A DNA stretch of 64,000 bases from Datisca glomerata (GCA_003255025.1 QANY01013583.1:1419194-1483193), one strand, 5' to 3'. Shown: positions 23,714-35,131, counted from the first letter of the stretch. Made by a program: numbers and translations. The notes: generated by a model not told the origin, from the sequence alone.

Positions 23714-26700
23714 GGAACTGCCATAGATGATGTTAGATTCAAAATACGTAATCTATAATGCTAATCCTAAAAAAGAAAAAGGTCAAGTTAAATAATTACA
23801 CATAGATCTCATCATGTTATAAGAAAATAATACTCTTTACTGTTACACTATTCTCTGGGTGACCCAGATGTAACAAACTGGAATACAATCTCGATATTTA
23901 CCTTCTAGTCAGTGAATGTCATTAAGAGGTATTTATTTTTTCAATCAAATCGAAGAGACATAGTTTGTCTCTCCAATGCATTTCGACTTTCGTTCCAAAC
24001 TATTTGATTTCTTAAAAGTTTCACAATTGAGAAGCATAAGATAAACATAGTCATATCTAGAGTATCCGTCAATAAAATTGACATTATACCTATAGCCACC
24101 CCTCAAATAGACTTTCACTTGTTCACTTATGTAATATACTCCAACACTAACGTCACAGACTCTATGTCATTCTGTCTAAAAAAAGACTCTTGGTCATATA
24201 CTTATCAGGTATGGATTCGCTTACTTATAAAGGTTTATAAATTTAAAAGCCATGAAGTATGTCTCTTACTAGTCTTTGAATCATACTTAGATAATATGAC
24301 CATGACATATGTTATAGACATATAGTTGGCTTGAAACTTTTCTCTTCTATAATGTACTATGTATACTGTTATTTTACTCTATATCATGTACCAAAAATTT
24401 AGAAATAAATGTACTATCCAAAAAACAATGCATACGCCTCTATCCAAAGAACAACATGCAATCCCTCTCATTTAGTTTCCTAGTTTTCTAGAGCCTTGAC
24501 ATAGAATTGCCAATGTCATTAGTGATTTTAGGGTCTACATGCCAGGATGTAGTAGACTTAATCACTGAGATCACTTCTTAATTAGATGTATGTTTAAGCT
24601 CTTTATAGTTAAGAAATTATTTTAGTTGATTTTCTTCTATGCAGTCTTCTCATAATAAAATCACTTTCCATTAGAACTTGCTCTCTCTTTCATACTCTAT
24701 TTAGAGATCTTTATCTTCTTCATCTTATCTAGGCTAAGCTCAAGCTCAAAAGAAGAAGATGACAGGGTCACGTTTAACATAATCTGTGTCTTCAAGATTC
24801 CCTTAGCTATCTGGAGTTCCTAATTCAGTTCAGCCTGATTAAACATTTCTGCATGTGATGTAGTTTAATAATGAACCGATCTAAGAAATCTACTTAGGTA
24901 TCTAAGACTAAATAGACTTGGGTTTCCCAATCGACTTCGGCTATAGGAATCTCTGTGTCGTTTTTAAAAACACCAACCATAATGATATGGTCATTAACCA
25001 AAGTTTCCATTGCCATCTTAGTGTTCAACATTACCCTTCAGATATCTTATTAGAGATTAATAATTATATCAGCTTCCATGAAAAATGAATTTACTGTAGT
25101 TCAAACACATTTGCCATATAATGACACCATGTTACATGGAGCTAAAATTCAAACTATCTGCATAGCCAATATTAATTTTATTCTCCTGAGTGGAACTCTA
25201 AGAAAGGTCTAGAGTAGCGTTAATAAGGAGTGTACTTGCTTTTTTTTATGATCAGATTAAAGTCCTAGTTAATATCCATTAATGTCGATAATACTTTCAA
25301 TAAAGAGTACTAATGGGCTCATGGACAACATTTTAATTACTAAAAAATAATAAAATTATCAATTATTACAAGCACATTCTAATTAATGCATACATCATAT
25401 CATGAAAATAAAAATAAAAACTCAAAAAAATAACATGCAATGTGCGCAACGGTATCCGAACTCTCATAAACATCTGCACGCTTAGGTAGAACGCACAATT
25501 AAAAAAATTAGGCAGGATAGTCCAATCTAATTAATTACCAATCTGATATTATTACATAGTGACCCTACTAATCTAGTATTAATATCTAGCACTTAACTAA
25601 CGCTCAGCTTTGGTCTCTCGAAATAAGTAATTAGAACCACTTATGTGAGACACTACAAAAATGAGTCAAGTATATACCATTATTTCACCCTAGGACTTGT
25701 GACGAGTGGACAACTCCTGCTCAGGAAGATCATTTCAAATTATTCACTTATCAAGGTGATCATTACAAAGACCATACTTTGTATTATCTGATACTTCAGA
25801 TACCCTCCTTTAGAAAGCTTCCAAGATTGAAGACGAGTTACCCTGACACCTTATTATGATCCAGTAATGGAGACCGTGAGATTCCATTAAGAATCTCGCT
25901 CCCATTTGATTTTTTAAATAATGTGAGTTTTTATTACCGTGGCTTACTAAGTGACATTAGATAATTATCCAACCTAATCTTTAGCAATCTACTCCGATTA
26001 AAGAAGCATGCTCAATTAGTATTATATTTAAGTTAATATAATTTTATCTAAATTATAATAATCTCACAATTTTATTAACAACAAATTAAATATCTAGCGA
26101 GATTATTAAAATTAAAAATTATATCTACATAAAATTAATGACATGCGTCTAGGGTTAGCCATTTTATACTCTAATCGATTATGCTTAATTTTATCTTCAT
26201 TATGCAATCACAAACGCTTATCCTTTTAGAAACCTAAAGCCACATGGTGTCTAAATGTGATGTGCATAAAACAAAATTATCTAAGCATACTGGGTATAAA
26301 ATATAATAAACAAAACATCGGGTATAAAAGATAGATATCTAAAATATAGCTTAGCCTTGCATAACCCTACATTATCTTAATTTAAAGTCTAAAACTGATC
26401 TTCAAGTAGGCTGAGACTGATCCCTAGCATCAGAACCATCTACCCCTGGTTGACACCCTTGATCTCAGCATGGTTTGCACTCACTGGGTACCGTCGACCA
26501 TCAGCCACTACCTCACGAGGTTGATCCCGTTCCAACGAACTAAACCAGAAAGATAGAACAATTCTCGTCAATCCTTGATACGTCAAATTCAGCTTCACAT
26601 TTGACAAGGAATACATCCGAATCTGGTCTTCTTTGTGAAACACACAATTCTGGGCCTTTGGGTTATCTTTCCAGAGGATTTTTAATTGCCTCAATCAGAG

Positions 26701-27027
26701 AGAGGACCCTAAAGTTATGATCTAGATATCATGTCTGTCCGTGCTACCACCTTCTACGCGACCTCGAGTTTTCATCCATTTTTCGATTCCCTTTTCATGT
26801 CATTTCAATCTCCAGCCGATACGAACAATTTCATCATAACAATCCTAACTTTATTAAAGAAAGTTTCCAATAATCTAGGAAAATTAAATACGAATCCTAA
26901 AGGGAAAAACAATCTCTTCATAGATTGTCCCTCTAATTATACAACCAACCAAAAAATACACGTACAATCTAAATGGTTATGCAAGGGAATATCGAAAACA
27001 ATCAAAAGACTATATTTATATTTTTCA
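23714..27027 (-). pseudogene. Copia leader-gag-integrase remnant, tandem copy b
   Basis: This is the second member of the direct duplication. The integrase-equivalent region lies at about 23840-24090, a zinc-knuckle equivalent near 24650, and the gag/leader part up to 27027. It includes a minus-strand frame at 26694-26440 (SSLERDQPREVVADGRRYPV near its end) of unknown role. After 27027 the sequence continues into the true 5' leader and primer site, so this copy keeps the original link to the 5' LTR. Confidence 0.7.
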
Positions 27028-27058
27028 AGGCATTTCTTGAATAATTTGAAACTTTTGC

Positions 27059-27070
27059 TCTAATACCAAT
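27059..27070 (-). other. Primer-binding site for initiator tRNA-Met
   Basis: On the minus strand the LTR end ..GATTCCTTCA is followed by ATTGGTATTAGAGC. TGGTATCAGAGC, the complement of the plant initiator tRNA-Met 3' end, matches at all but one base (C to T). This fixes the orientation and the 5' LTR border at 27071. Confidence 0.85.
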
Positions 27071-28691
27071 TGAAGGAATCAACGCAGCGGAAAGACATGA
27101 TCTTGAATTATTCGAGAAACAACCTACTATCTAAGGATTATTAAAAAATATCTCTTGAAGCGTGACGATAAAAAATCGAAACCTCATAGTTTTCCTTACT
27201 ATTCCTCAGACCGTTAACCAAAATCACGAGCGGGTGAACACTTGAATAAAATCATACCAAAATACTAACTCATCTTTTTATTTTCCAAAAAAATTGTTCG
27301 GCCAAACAGTTTCCTTATTTAAACAAAAAATTGTTTTGGAAGAAAAATATCCAAAAAAACGTTGAAAGCCGTCGTTATTCAATTATATTCTTCATCCTGT
27401 ACAAAGGGAAGTTATGAAGAATATATTGACATCTTTTCACATGGGTTACAATTTGTAACCCATGTGAAGGCTCCCCTTGACACACCAACGGTTGAGAAAA
27501 AATTCCCAACCGTTTGTGTATTAATAAGTTTTAAAAACATTAATTAATTAATTTTAATTAATCGTTGGCCTTTTAGAATAGACATTGAGCTAGAATTTTA
27601 GATCACTTGATTAACTATAATGTATTCACGTTGTGTCACTTGTGTATTAAATAAGTCTCGCCACAACGTAACCTAAATCCAAAGCTAGTAAGGAGACCAT
27701 AAGGATAAAAATACATTTGGTTACGTGATTAATAAACTCTATCGATTAAATTCATAATCAAATTTATTAATTATTAATTACGATTAACTCTACTATAAAA
27801 TCGTAACTGAACTCTAAGTATATTTATATTACTCGACATAACTATCATTGACCTATATTCATTATGTAATGTCCCTCCATAATATAGTACCGTATATAAT
27901 TAGGTTAACTACTATCGACCTAATTTTTATACACATCTCCGTATTCTTAGGTTTCAAATTCATTATACTAGTCAGCTATGATAATTTTCATACATGATGC
28001 CTCAAATAAGATTATCAAATCTTTAATACTCCACGAGAGATACTAAGCGCTTAGTTTACTATGACCATATAAATGAATTACCTAAGAGGTACTATGTCAC
28101 TTAATTAAAAGTGTCTATGAATTCTGCTATTAAGAATCTATGGACTCACTATCTAATAACACGGTCATCCAACTTACGAAATATGTTGACACATTGAGTC
28201 TTATTCTTAATAGATCAAAATAACTCATTTATTAAATATGAGCTCATAACTCTCTCAAGATTGACAGCACTCATAAAAGAATAACAATGAGTCATAATTT
28301 TTATTTGATAGTACTATACTGAAAAATAGACTCATTAGTCCTACTATGCATTCCAAATGTATTAGTACATTAACTAGATACTCTATATAGTGACCAAGGT
28401 AAGTCACTTTACATAATAGAGTTAATGTATTGCAGTCTTTTCTTAGTAAAACGCACAACTTCACTAGACTGTGAAATTAAGTATTTACAAGTCATAAATG
28501 ACTATTGGTTAAATACCTTGTTCTCATGAGCTAAACTCCATAGGACCCATAAACCAAGTACTATTTTACTTGTGGGCCTTTTACAATAATGTATTGCACA
28601 TATTATAAGAATAAATTATTTATTATTAATCAGAATTAAATATCTCAATAATATAATAGAATTTCAGTGCTGTTAGAGCACAATCCTAACA
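27071..28691 (-). mobile_element. Copia LTR copy 3 (5' LTR, full length)
   Basis: It is 1621 bp. Read on the minus strand it begins TGTTAGGATTGTGC and ends GTTGATTCCTTCA, i.e. TG..CA. It borders the primer site on one side and the ATTTA duplication on the other. The palindrome lies at 27436-27468. It is the only complete LTR of the three. Confidence 0.85.
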
Positions 28692-28696
28692 ATTTA
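28692..28696. other. Right target site duplication ATTTA of the copia block
   Basis: Identical to 13840-13844 and placed directly after the CTAACA terminus of the 5' LTR. Confidence 0.75.
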
Positions 28697-29860
28697 ATCA
28701 TGGAAACGACTACAATTTACATTCTATCAGTACTGTCTAAAGTATATAAGTGATATACTATAAGTAGAACATAGATTGACTACTTATGAATTAATGATAA
28801 AAACAAAAACAACAATGCCAGATAGAACCCTGAAATCAGGTTGAATAATTACTAAGTCCAATTACCATTGAGACCTAAACCATTAATTCAACAACCCTAA
28901 CAAAACTCATGATTCAAGTAAGCAATTCGCTCAAAAATAAAAATTCATTAGAAAACCCCACAACATAAAACATCTCTCTCTTCGTAGATTAATAAAAAAA
29001 ACAAATATTAAAAAATGCATAATCATATTAGCATTTCAGTCCAATAAAGATGAAGATACATTCACATTTTCTTAGATCTATTGTAAGAAATATGAACTAT
29101 GAAATGTCCAACTGAGAAGATATTCATTTCGATATGAGCAGTTAATCATATGACAAAGTAAGTTTTAGGAACTTAATACATGTCCGTCCGACCACCTGAG
29201 CCCAACAAATCACTGCACCTTTAGAAATTGCACATTGCAGTTTTCATGAGAAAACACTAAAGCAGTATGCTTCTGGTTGCAGATAAAGTATGTCGAGTTC
29301 ATATAAAACATCCACTGAATTTCAGTTACAAATTTCTTTGTTATTGAATTGATGAGTATAAAATTAGCAAAAAAATGTATGTTTGTTCCTGAATTTTAAG
29401 AACTCTAATTTCTACTTGTATTAGCGAAGAAGCTCAAAATCATTTGCACATAAAAATGATGATCAATTGATAAGGTTTACGTATAATTTTTTTTTATAGT
29501 TTAGAAAGGAGAAAATTTCAAGCATTTCTGTAAAATATTCTTTCTTTTTACAGATTCAATGTTGGTTGTCAATATTTTTTAAGGCCATATTTCATACAAA
29601 TATTAAGTTAGTTCAGTACTCCAACAAATTTATGCATCCCATATGCATTAAATTAACATCTTATTTGTTTGTCAATCAAAACAAAACCAAAACCCTAAAT
29701 CGTGAAACATTCAAATCGCAACAAGATGAAAAAATTTCAGAACCATTCAAATACATAACTTCTCCAGCAAGAGGAAGAAAATGATATAGGGCAGATAGCT
29801 TGATTATACCTTGATATCGTTGAACTTGATTCATGAACTTACAGAATGAAAATCCTAAAT
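28697..29860. other. Unique-looking AT-rich DNA
   Basis: No protein homology recognised. On the minus strand the right part (about 29870-29640) resembles a plant transcript leader: a CT-rich tract, then 'GATTTAGGGTTTTG'. No gene body is visible to the left of it. Confidence 0.4.
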
Positions 29861-29865
29861 CACGA

Positions 29866-30025
29866 GAGAGAGAGAGCATAATGACCGAGAGAGAGTATCG
29901 ATGACCGAGAGAGAGAACCGATGACAGAGAGGCATCGATGATGAAGAGAGAGCATTAACGAAGAAGAGAGAGAGCCGACGAATAGAGCTGGACAAAGAAG
30001 ATAATCTGGATGAAGAAGAGAGAGT
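29866..30025 (+). repeat. Purine-rich GAGAGAG / GATGACCGAGAG short repeats
   Basis: Diverged units such as GACCGAGAGAGAG and GATGAAGAGAGAG follow each other. On the minus strand this is a CTCTCTC tract such as is common in plant 5' leaders. Together with the next array it leaves a 123-codon minus frame open (30231-29860), which I regard as a by-product of repeats. Confidence 0.6.
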
Positions 30026-30079
30026 GCTCGACAGGTTTGGTGAATTTTGGATGAAGATGAGTTTGGTATCTTTCGAAGG

Positions 30080-30280
30080 AAGCTTGGGGTGAAAATAAAT
30101 TTACAAAAAAATTGGTGAAGCTTCCTAAGGAAGATTAAGGTGAAAATAAAATTTATAAAAAATTGGTGAAGCTTCCCATAAAAGATTGGGGTGAAAATCA
30201 AATTTACGAAAAGATTGATGAAGCTTCCCAAGGAAGATTATGGTAGAAGTAAAAAAAGGAAGATTGAGGTGAAAATCTGA
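30080..30280 (+). repeat. Tandem repeat, 51-bp period
   Basis: GGTGAAAATAAA..TTTAC.AAAAA.ATTGGTGAAGCTTCC recurs with starts at 30088, 30139 and 30190, and a fourth partial copy at 30268 after an extra 27 bp. Because 51 is divisible by three, the minus frame repeats the peptide KLHQFF.NFIFT, but nothing suggests a real protein. Confidence 0.75.
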
Positions 30281-30324
30281 ATATCAAGCTTTGCAACCTG
30301 TTTTACCCCTAAACCCATCCAACA

Positions 30325-30370
30325 GCTGGGATTAACCTGACCAGATCCTACGGTCAGGATTAATCCCAGC
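30325..30370. repeat. Strong hairpin, 18-bp stem with one bulge
   Basis: GCTGGGATTAACCTGACC (30325-30342) and GGTCAGGATTAATCCCAGC (30352-30370) pair around a 9-base loop with one bulged base. A second small stem, CAGCAT/ATGCTG, follows at once. No flanking repeat or terminator context explains it. Confidence 0.75.
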
Positions 30371-30439
30371 ATCAATGCTGGAAAAAAAATTCCCGGCATT
30401 GGAGATTGGGCTTTCCTGCATTGGTGGTAGACCATTTTG

Positions 30440-30530
30440 TGACAAGTTGGGTTGATATAGTTGGTTAAACCCTGACACCCATATCTTAGAGGTCGTAGGT
30501 TCAAGTCATATTTCCCTATTCTCGTTAAAA
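30440..30530 (+). mobile_element. tRNA-derived SINE-like head
   Basis: GATATAGTTGGTTAAACCC (about 30454-30472) resembles an RNA polymerase III A box, and AGGTTCAAGTC (30497-30507) is a near-perfect B box, with tRNA-like spacing. The sequence between them cannot fold as a full tRNA and has no acceptor stem or anticodon arm that I can pair, so a SINE or tRNA fossil is more likely than a tRNA gene. The tail after the B box is AT-rich. Confidence 0.5.
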
Positions 30531-31590
30531 TTTATAATGTAACTTTGGTAGACTATTTCCCAGGGATTTAGATTATCTAATGTTTGGTGATCCAAACAGG
30601 AGATGCTGTTTGTTCTATATATATGAATGGTTGAAATGTTATACAACAGTCGTGATCAAGCTTAAATAAAAAAATTGAAAAATAAAATTGATATGATTAT
30701 TTTTATCTTCTTCCTTTTTTATATTTTATCCGTCCTTTTTTATAAAAGATAGACAATATTCAACAAGGTCTCTCATGTTCTTAACGAGAGAACCCAAGTC
30801 CATTTCCCAAAAATCTTTTTGGGTGTTCTCCCAGCATGACACATTTCGATATAGGGAAAAGAGACATAGTTCACACGTAATCGGTCTCCTTTACCTTAGC
30901 AAGTGGTTTTTTAAACTAAAAAGCTAGCAACTTCTGTATTATCCTAAGAATCCAAATTTGAATCAAATTCAAATTAAAAAAAAATTATGGAGTTACAAAC
31001 ACATGGTTTTAAAGTACTCTAATTAAAAAGACTTCGAGCACAAAGAGGCGTGCATATATTTAGTGAAACTTTGCATTACTCGATGAGAAATAAGGTCATG
31101 TACTTTGGTTAGTTTGGTTAGTTTGAGTGGTGATTCTTGTAAGATTAGTATTTTAAAGATTTATATGTCAAAATCTTAATTTTTCTACCAATCTCAGAAT
31201 CTTCATTGTTAAGTTAATCTATACATCTTTATAAAATCACTGACATACTTATCTACGTAAGGCATCTCATACATGTTAATGAAGTCATATTTAAAATTCT
31301 CCGATTTGTTGTATGAGGAGTTAAATTAATCCATTCTAAATTAGAAATTAACAATGATTTTGTAGATATGCTTAAAATAGAGAATGCATAGGGTTTATTT
31401 TGGATTTGTTGATGTAGCACAATTCAGAATCTTCATTGATAAGAAAACGTTGCAAGTAGAACATAGTTTTAGGCAATCAACAGTACAAACATGCGATCTA
31501 TGTGACACCTAAAATCGTTATTTGGTATTTTGTTGTCTATATATAAACGATCGTCTCTTACAAGTTAAAATTTATGTACTTGGCGGTAGA
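30531..31590. other. AT-rich spacer without recognisable gene
   Basis: Nothing coding is recognised. A short inverted repeat GAGAACCCA / TGGGTGTTCTC occurs at about 30786-30823. Confidence 0.45.
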
Positions 31591-31596
31591 TAGGCA

Positions 31597-32254
31597 TGGA
31601 TTGGAACAGCTTCAACAATATTACTGACAATATAAGGGACATAGGTCCCTCTTTCACAGTGGAAAATGAAACTGATCAAGATAGACCTGAGCAATTTGAC
31701 TGGAACACAAAAAAGGGTGATTGGCACTCAGATATGACCAAAACAAGTAGGATTGAAGGTTGTTTACGGGTGTGAATCTTGATGTGAGAAAGAGTGTAGG
31801 AAGTTGACAAAAGAAGATTTAATTGGAGTTCAATTTCTTTTCATTAAAGAGATTGGGACATTATATGCCTCTATGTGTACAAAATTGGGCTTTCGAAAAA
31901 TTGTTATTAGTTAAGTCCTGTGGCAAAATTCAACCGAGCTAGGGTTTGGGTGTCCTGTTCGACTGAAAGTCATCACAGATTCAACGCATGATTCGACTCT
32001 ATAGTAAGGATCCAATCGGTGCATTTCCATTCACACGATCAAGATTTAAACAATGGAGGAACTTAAACAGCAAGGAGGAAGCACACAGATCATCGAGGAA
32101 ATCTACGGAAGATGAGTGGAGATCATGGGGGTATAACCATCGAAAGGCAATCAATGACTCTGGGAAAGTGGCCCATGACATAAATCCAATTATCAAATGT
32201 GTGCAACCACACACAAAACTTACCAAATATATATCCTCAGGATATCTTAATTAG
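31597..32254 (+). pseudogene. Unidentified degenerate coding region, possibly FAR1-type domain
   Basis: A start at 31597 gives MDWNSFNNITDNIRDIGPSF and about 50 open codons. After frame changes, GTLYASMCTKLGF, CGKIQPS and TRSRFKQWRNLNSKEE (up to 32254) are reminiscent of FAR1 DNA-binding regions ('FY..Y....GF', 'G.KA....K'). The resemblance is loose and the frame is broken, so the function is a guess. It might also be part of the PMD-bearing element whose exons lie at 33.1 kb. Confidence 0.3.
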
Positions 32255-32520
32255 TCTTACGAGTTAGAAGTTTGAAACTCTTTATTGTGCGATCGAACAA
32301 GATAAACAACTACACGAGTAGTAGTATGTAACTTAGCCATGTCTCCAATACATGTACCTTGTAGAACTTTTTGATTTACTGAAAAACTGTCATTCTTTGC
32401 CTAGTTAGTTGTGTTTATTTCCCTTTGTTGAAAAAGTTTTCTTCGTTGAGGTAATTGTGAACCTGCAATTTATTTGGTTATTATATGTTAACTTGTATTG
32501 ATTTTCAAGTCATCCATTAT

Positions 32521-32858
32521 TATTTTTATATCGAATAAGGCATGGTTGAATTAACCTTGTTGGCTTACCTACGTAAAAGAACAAAGAAGTTCATGGAGTG
32601 ATGTTTGTGAGGTGTTGGGTCAATTTTGAACCAGATCTGTCATTTCGAGCCAAACACTCATACTTGAAAGTCATGCGGTTTTATGATAATATTTTTATAT
32701 CTAATAAGGCACTGCTAAAATCTCCCTTTTGGCTTGCCTAGATGAAAGAACAAAGAATTTCAAGGACTGATGTTTGTGAGGTGCTGGATTTAATTTGAAC
32801 CAGACATGTCATTTCAAGGCAAACTCATACTCGAAAGTCATGTTGTTTTGTGTACGGA
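32521..32858 (+). repeat. Direct duplication, about 169 bp
   Basis: TATTTTTATATC.AATAAGGCA at 32521 and again at 32690 starts two copies. Both run through GATGTTTGTGAGGTG.TGG and GTCATTTC to CGAAAGTCATG. The copies are about 80-85 percent alike by eye. No coding frame is shared. Confidence 0.75.
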
Positions 32859-33089
32859 CTACGGAAAGATGAATCCGGGCTGGAGAAAGATGGTGAAACT
32901 ATCTTAAGCAAAATGTGTATGTGCAAGGCAAGGGGAGCAACCTAATTTTTTTGGGAGATGAGGAAACGGGAACTCAGACCTTTAATAGGAGATTGATGTC
33001 GTGCACATTCCAGGTAAAGTTATGACAAGATTAGTTGTAATGGGTTGTGTACAAGATTAATGTTAGAAAAAGAGGATAATGCTACTTCC

Positions 33090-33722
33090 AATGACTTAGG
33101 CGTTACGCACTACGTACTGTCCTCGGCGGGTGGCGCCTCAATTTGACTATGACCAAGGGGTTCCTTCGAAGATAGCTATGACTCCCATAATGCAGGGCGT
33201 GTTTATGCAATGGTGTGTTGATAATAACACCAAGTCGAAAGTCCGAAGTTTCATGCATTTCACATATAGTGGGTATAACCCCTCCGTGACGAGAAAATGG
33301 GAGTACTTCTGGCACCGGTCTGCATCTTTGTGGGAAGTGTTTCTCAAAAAAGGGCTGTGAATTTGCCTTTGCTGCATATTCCGAAAACTAATAAATAACT
33401 TCACGTCCCAAAATCCTTTGCAAATGTCACTCGGGTAGGAGAAGCGCCAGGGCAAAATCTCAGAAAAAAGCAAACAAATCCAAGTGCTCTGACGTCCCCG
33501 AGGCCACTTTGTCACCTACCAAGCACCGCAAGCCTCAAAAGGCCGTGTCCACTCCCTTGGAGTATTTCATTAGCCTTGTACATATTTTCCTTTTAAGTAT
33601 TCATTATGTCGTTGATTCATTTGTCAAGTATGTATGTGTTGTTTTGTAGACTTCAAGGGTTGGTGAATTGCCTGCTAACATCGAGTTTCCAAAGATTCTG
33701 ACCATGACACTCATGATTCCGT
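33090..33722 (+). pseudogene. Plant mobile domain (PMD) C-terminal exon fragment
   Basis: The frame around 33120-33357 reads APQFDYDQGVPSKIAMTPIM, then WCVDNNTKSKVRSFMHFTYS and GYNPSVTRKWEYFW. This is the PMD pattern 'QFG.DQ.VP..........W.......VR.FMHF......VT..W..WW'. It stops at 33358, and a basic Ser/Lys/Pro-rich tail follows in another frame (RAKSQKKANKSK at about 33450). A further exon after TTTTGTAG (about 33651-33722, TSRVGELPANIEFPKILT) ends where the Tat element begins. The upstream PMD half is missing, so it is a fragment, cut on the right by the retrotransposon. Confidence 0.6.
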
Positions 33723-33829
33723 ATCAATTATGGTAAGAGTTCTATATATGACATGGGGGTTGGATCATATTGGACAAAACATTGATTATTTCTATTTCTT
33801 CTCAGAGTCAGATCAACCTGACCAAGATT

Positions 33830-35131
33830 TTGCTAGTGAGTTGGTGGTCTGAAACCGGATCTCGGGTTGTTTTGAAATATTGATTGTTGAGAGTGATAAT
33901 TGTACATAATTTGTGAGGTATTTGCCACATATGATGTCACAGATTTGAGTCCTTCCCTATACTTTGAAAATCCTGGCCCGAGATTCACAGCTTGTGATAG
34001 GTACTCAAAATTGATCATATGTACATCTCCTTCTTTGTTTCAATGATGGCCCCTTTTTTACGGATGATGCATCTGATACAACTTCTAAAATTCTTTCATT
34101 CTTTACCCCATATTCAATCATTTCACCGATCACTATAATGTCAAAGAAGTTATTTTGAAGCGTTGCCAATCATCCTATCATAGAATGGGGATCTTAAGGT
34201 GTTGATAAACATTGCATCCATCTCCTTTTCTAACAAGGCGGGTTGTACCTGAGCAGCTAACTTCCTCCACCTTTGCGCATATTCTTTAAAGCCTTCAATA
34301 GGATTTTTCTCCATTATTTGTAGATCTAGACGATCAGGACCTATGTCTATGTTGTACTTGTATTGTCTTAAGAAAGCATCAGCTAAATCTTTCCACCTCT
34401 AAATATTTTGGTTATCTAATTGGATATACTAGTGAGATGCAGCCCCCATCAAACTATCTTGAATGAAATGAATAAACAACTTATCATCATTTGTGCAAGC
34501 AGTCATCTTTCTGCAATACATAATAAGGTGACTTCTTGGGCATGTACTACCATCATATTTTTCAAACTCAAGTAGTTTGAATTTGTGTGAGATGGTAACA
34601 TCTGAGACCAAACATAATTGAGTCGCATCAATGGTACCATATACATCCGACCCTTCAATGGCGCCCAATCTCTCCTTAAAAAGTCCAGCTTATCTTTCGA
34701 CAGCAGGTCTTCACTTGGTTTACACTTTTTGATCATCAACATCGAGTATGATGATTGACTCATTAGCGGGTTTGTCTTGTGGAGTGAAAGCTTGGTCATG
34801 GCCAGATGCCATTGTGGATGGGTTGTACCCAATTTTCCTTGTCTGCATCCTGGACATTTGGAAATAGATAGTGTTGGATATTTACTGGTGGTGAAGTATG
34901 CTGAAAGTGGTCAGTCTGATAACGTTGATAGGTTGGAGTGAAACTAGGAGGGTAAGGTGGAGTATCATTTGGCGGTTGATTTTGTGATGATTGAGCCCTT
35001 TGCATATTTTCAAGACAAACTTTTCCCTTACTGGCAGCGAGGAGTTCCAAGACTCTGGCCATTTGCTCTTTCCGCTCACTAATTTCTTCTTTCATTTCCT
35101 CTCGTGATTGTTCTCTTTCTTGCTCGTCCAT
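33830..35131 (-). pseudogene. Tat-type gag (retrotransposon gag domain), frameshifted
   Basis: The start at 35131 gives MDEQEREQSREEMKEEISER, then the Pro/Gln-rich segment NQPPNDTPPYPPSFTPTYQR. After frame changes near 34820 and 34670 the core reads FKLLEFEKYDGSTCPRSHLI, MYCRKM, and LFIHFIQDSLMGAAS (34570-34430). This is the Ty3/gypsy gag signature 'KYDG...P..H...Y...M......LL..F..SL...A'. The following FKEYAQRWRKLAAQVQPALL (about 34295-34235) matches element B at 51650-51590. Frameshifts and stops prevent function. Confidence 0.8.

Larger units (their letters stand above)
13845..28691 (-). mobile_element. Composite, rearranged Ty1/copia retrotransposon (14.85 kb)
   Basis: The block begins with TGAAGGAATC and ends with CACAATCCTAACA, which are the two ends of one LTR in minus orientation. 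It is flanked by identical ATTTA repeats. Inside are three LTR copies (13845-14637, 18318-19869, 27071-28691). The internal part from leader to integrase occurs three times (about 15594-18317, 20686-23713, 23714-27027) and the reverse transcriptase part twice (14638-15420, 19870-20300). The primer site, zinc-knuckle, integrase and RT remnants all read on the minus strand, with many stops. The matching outer duplications suggest that one insertion was rearranged in place by duplication and deletion, not that three elements inserted separately. Confidence 0.8.

Noticed and set aside
29860..30231. Minus-strand membrane protein of 123 residues
   Set aside because: The hydrophobic pattern comes from the 51-bp repeat, whose period is a multiple of three. 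No start context or homology supports it.
30440..30530. Functional tRNA gene
   Set aside because: Only A- and B-box-like blocks are present; acceptor, D and anticodon stems do not pair.
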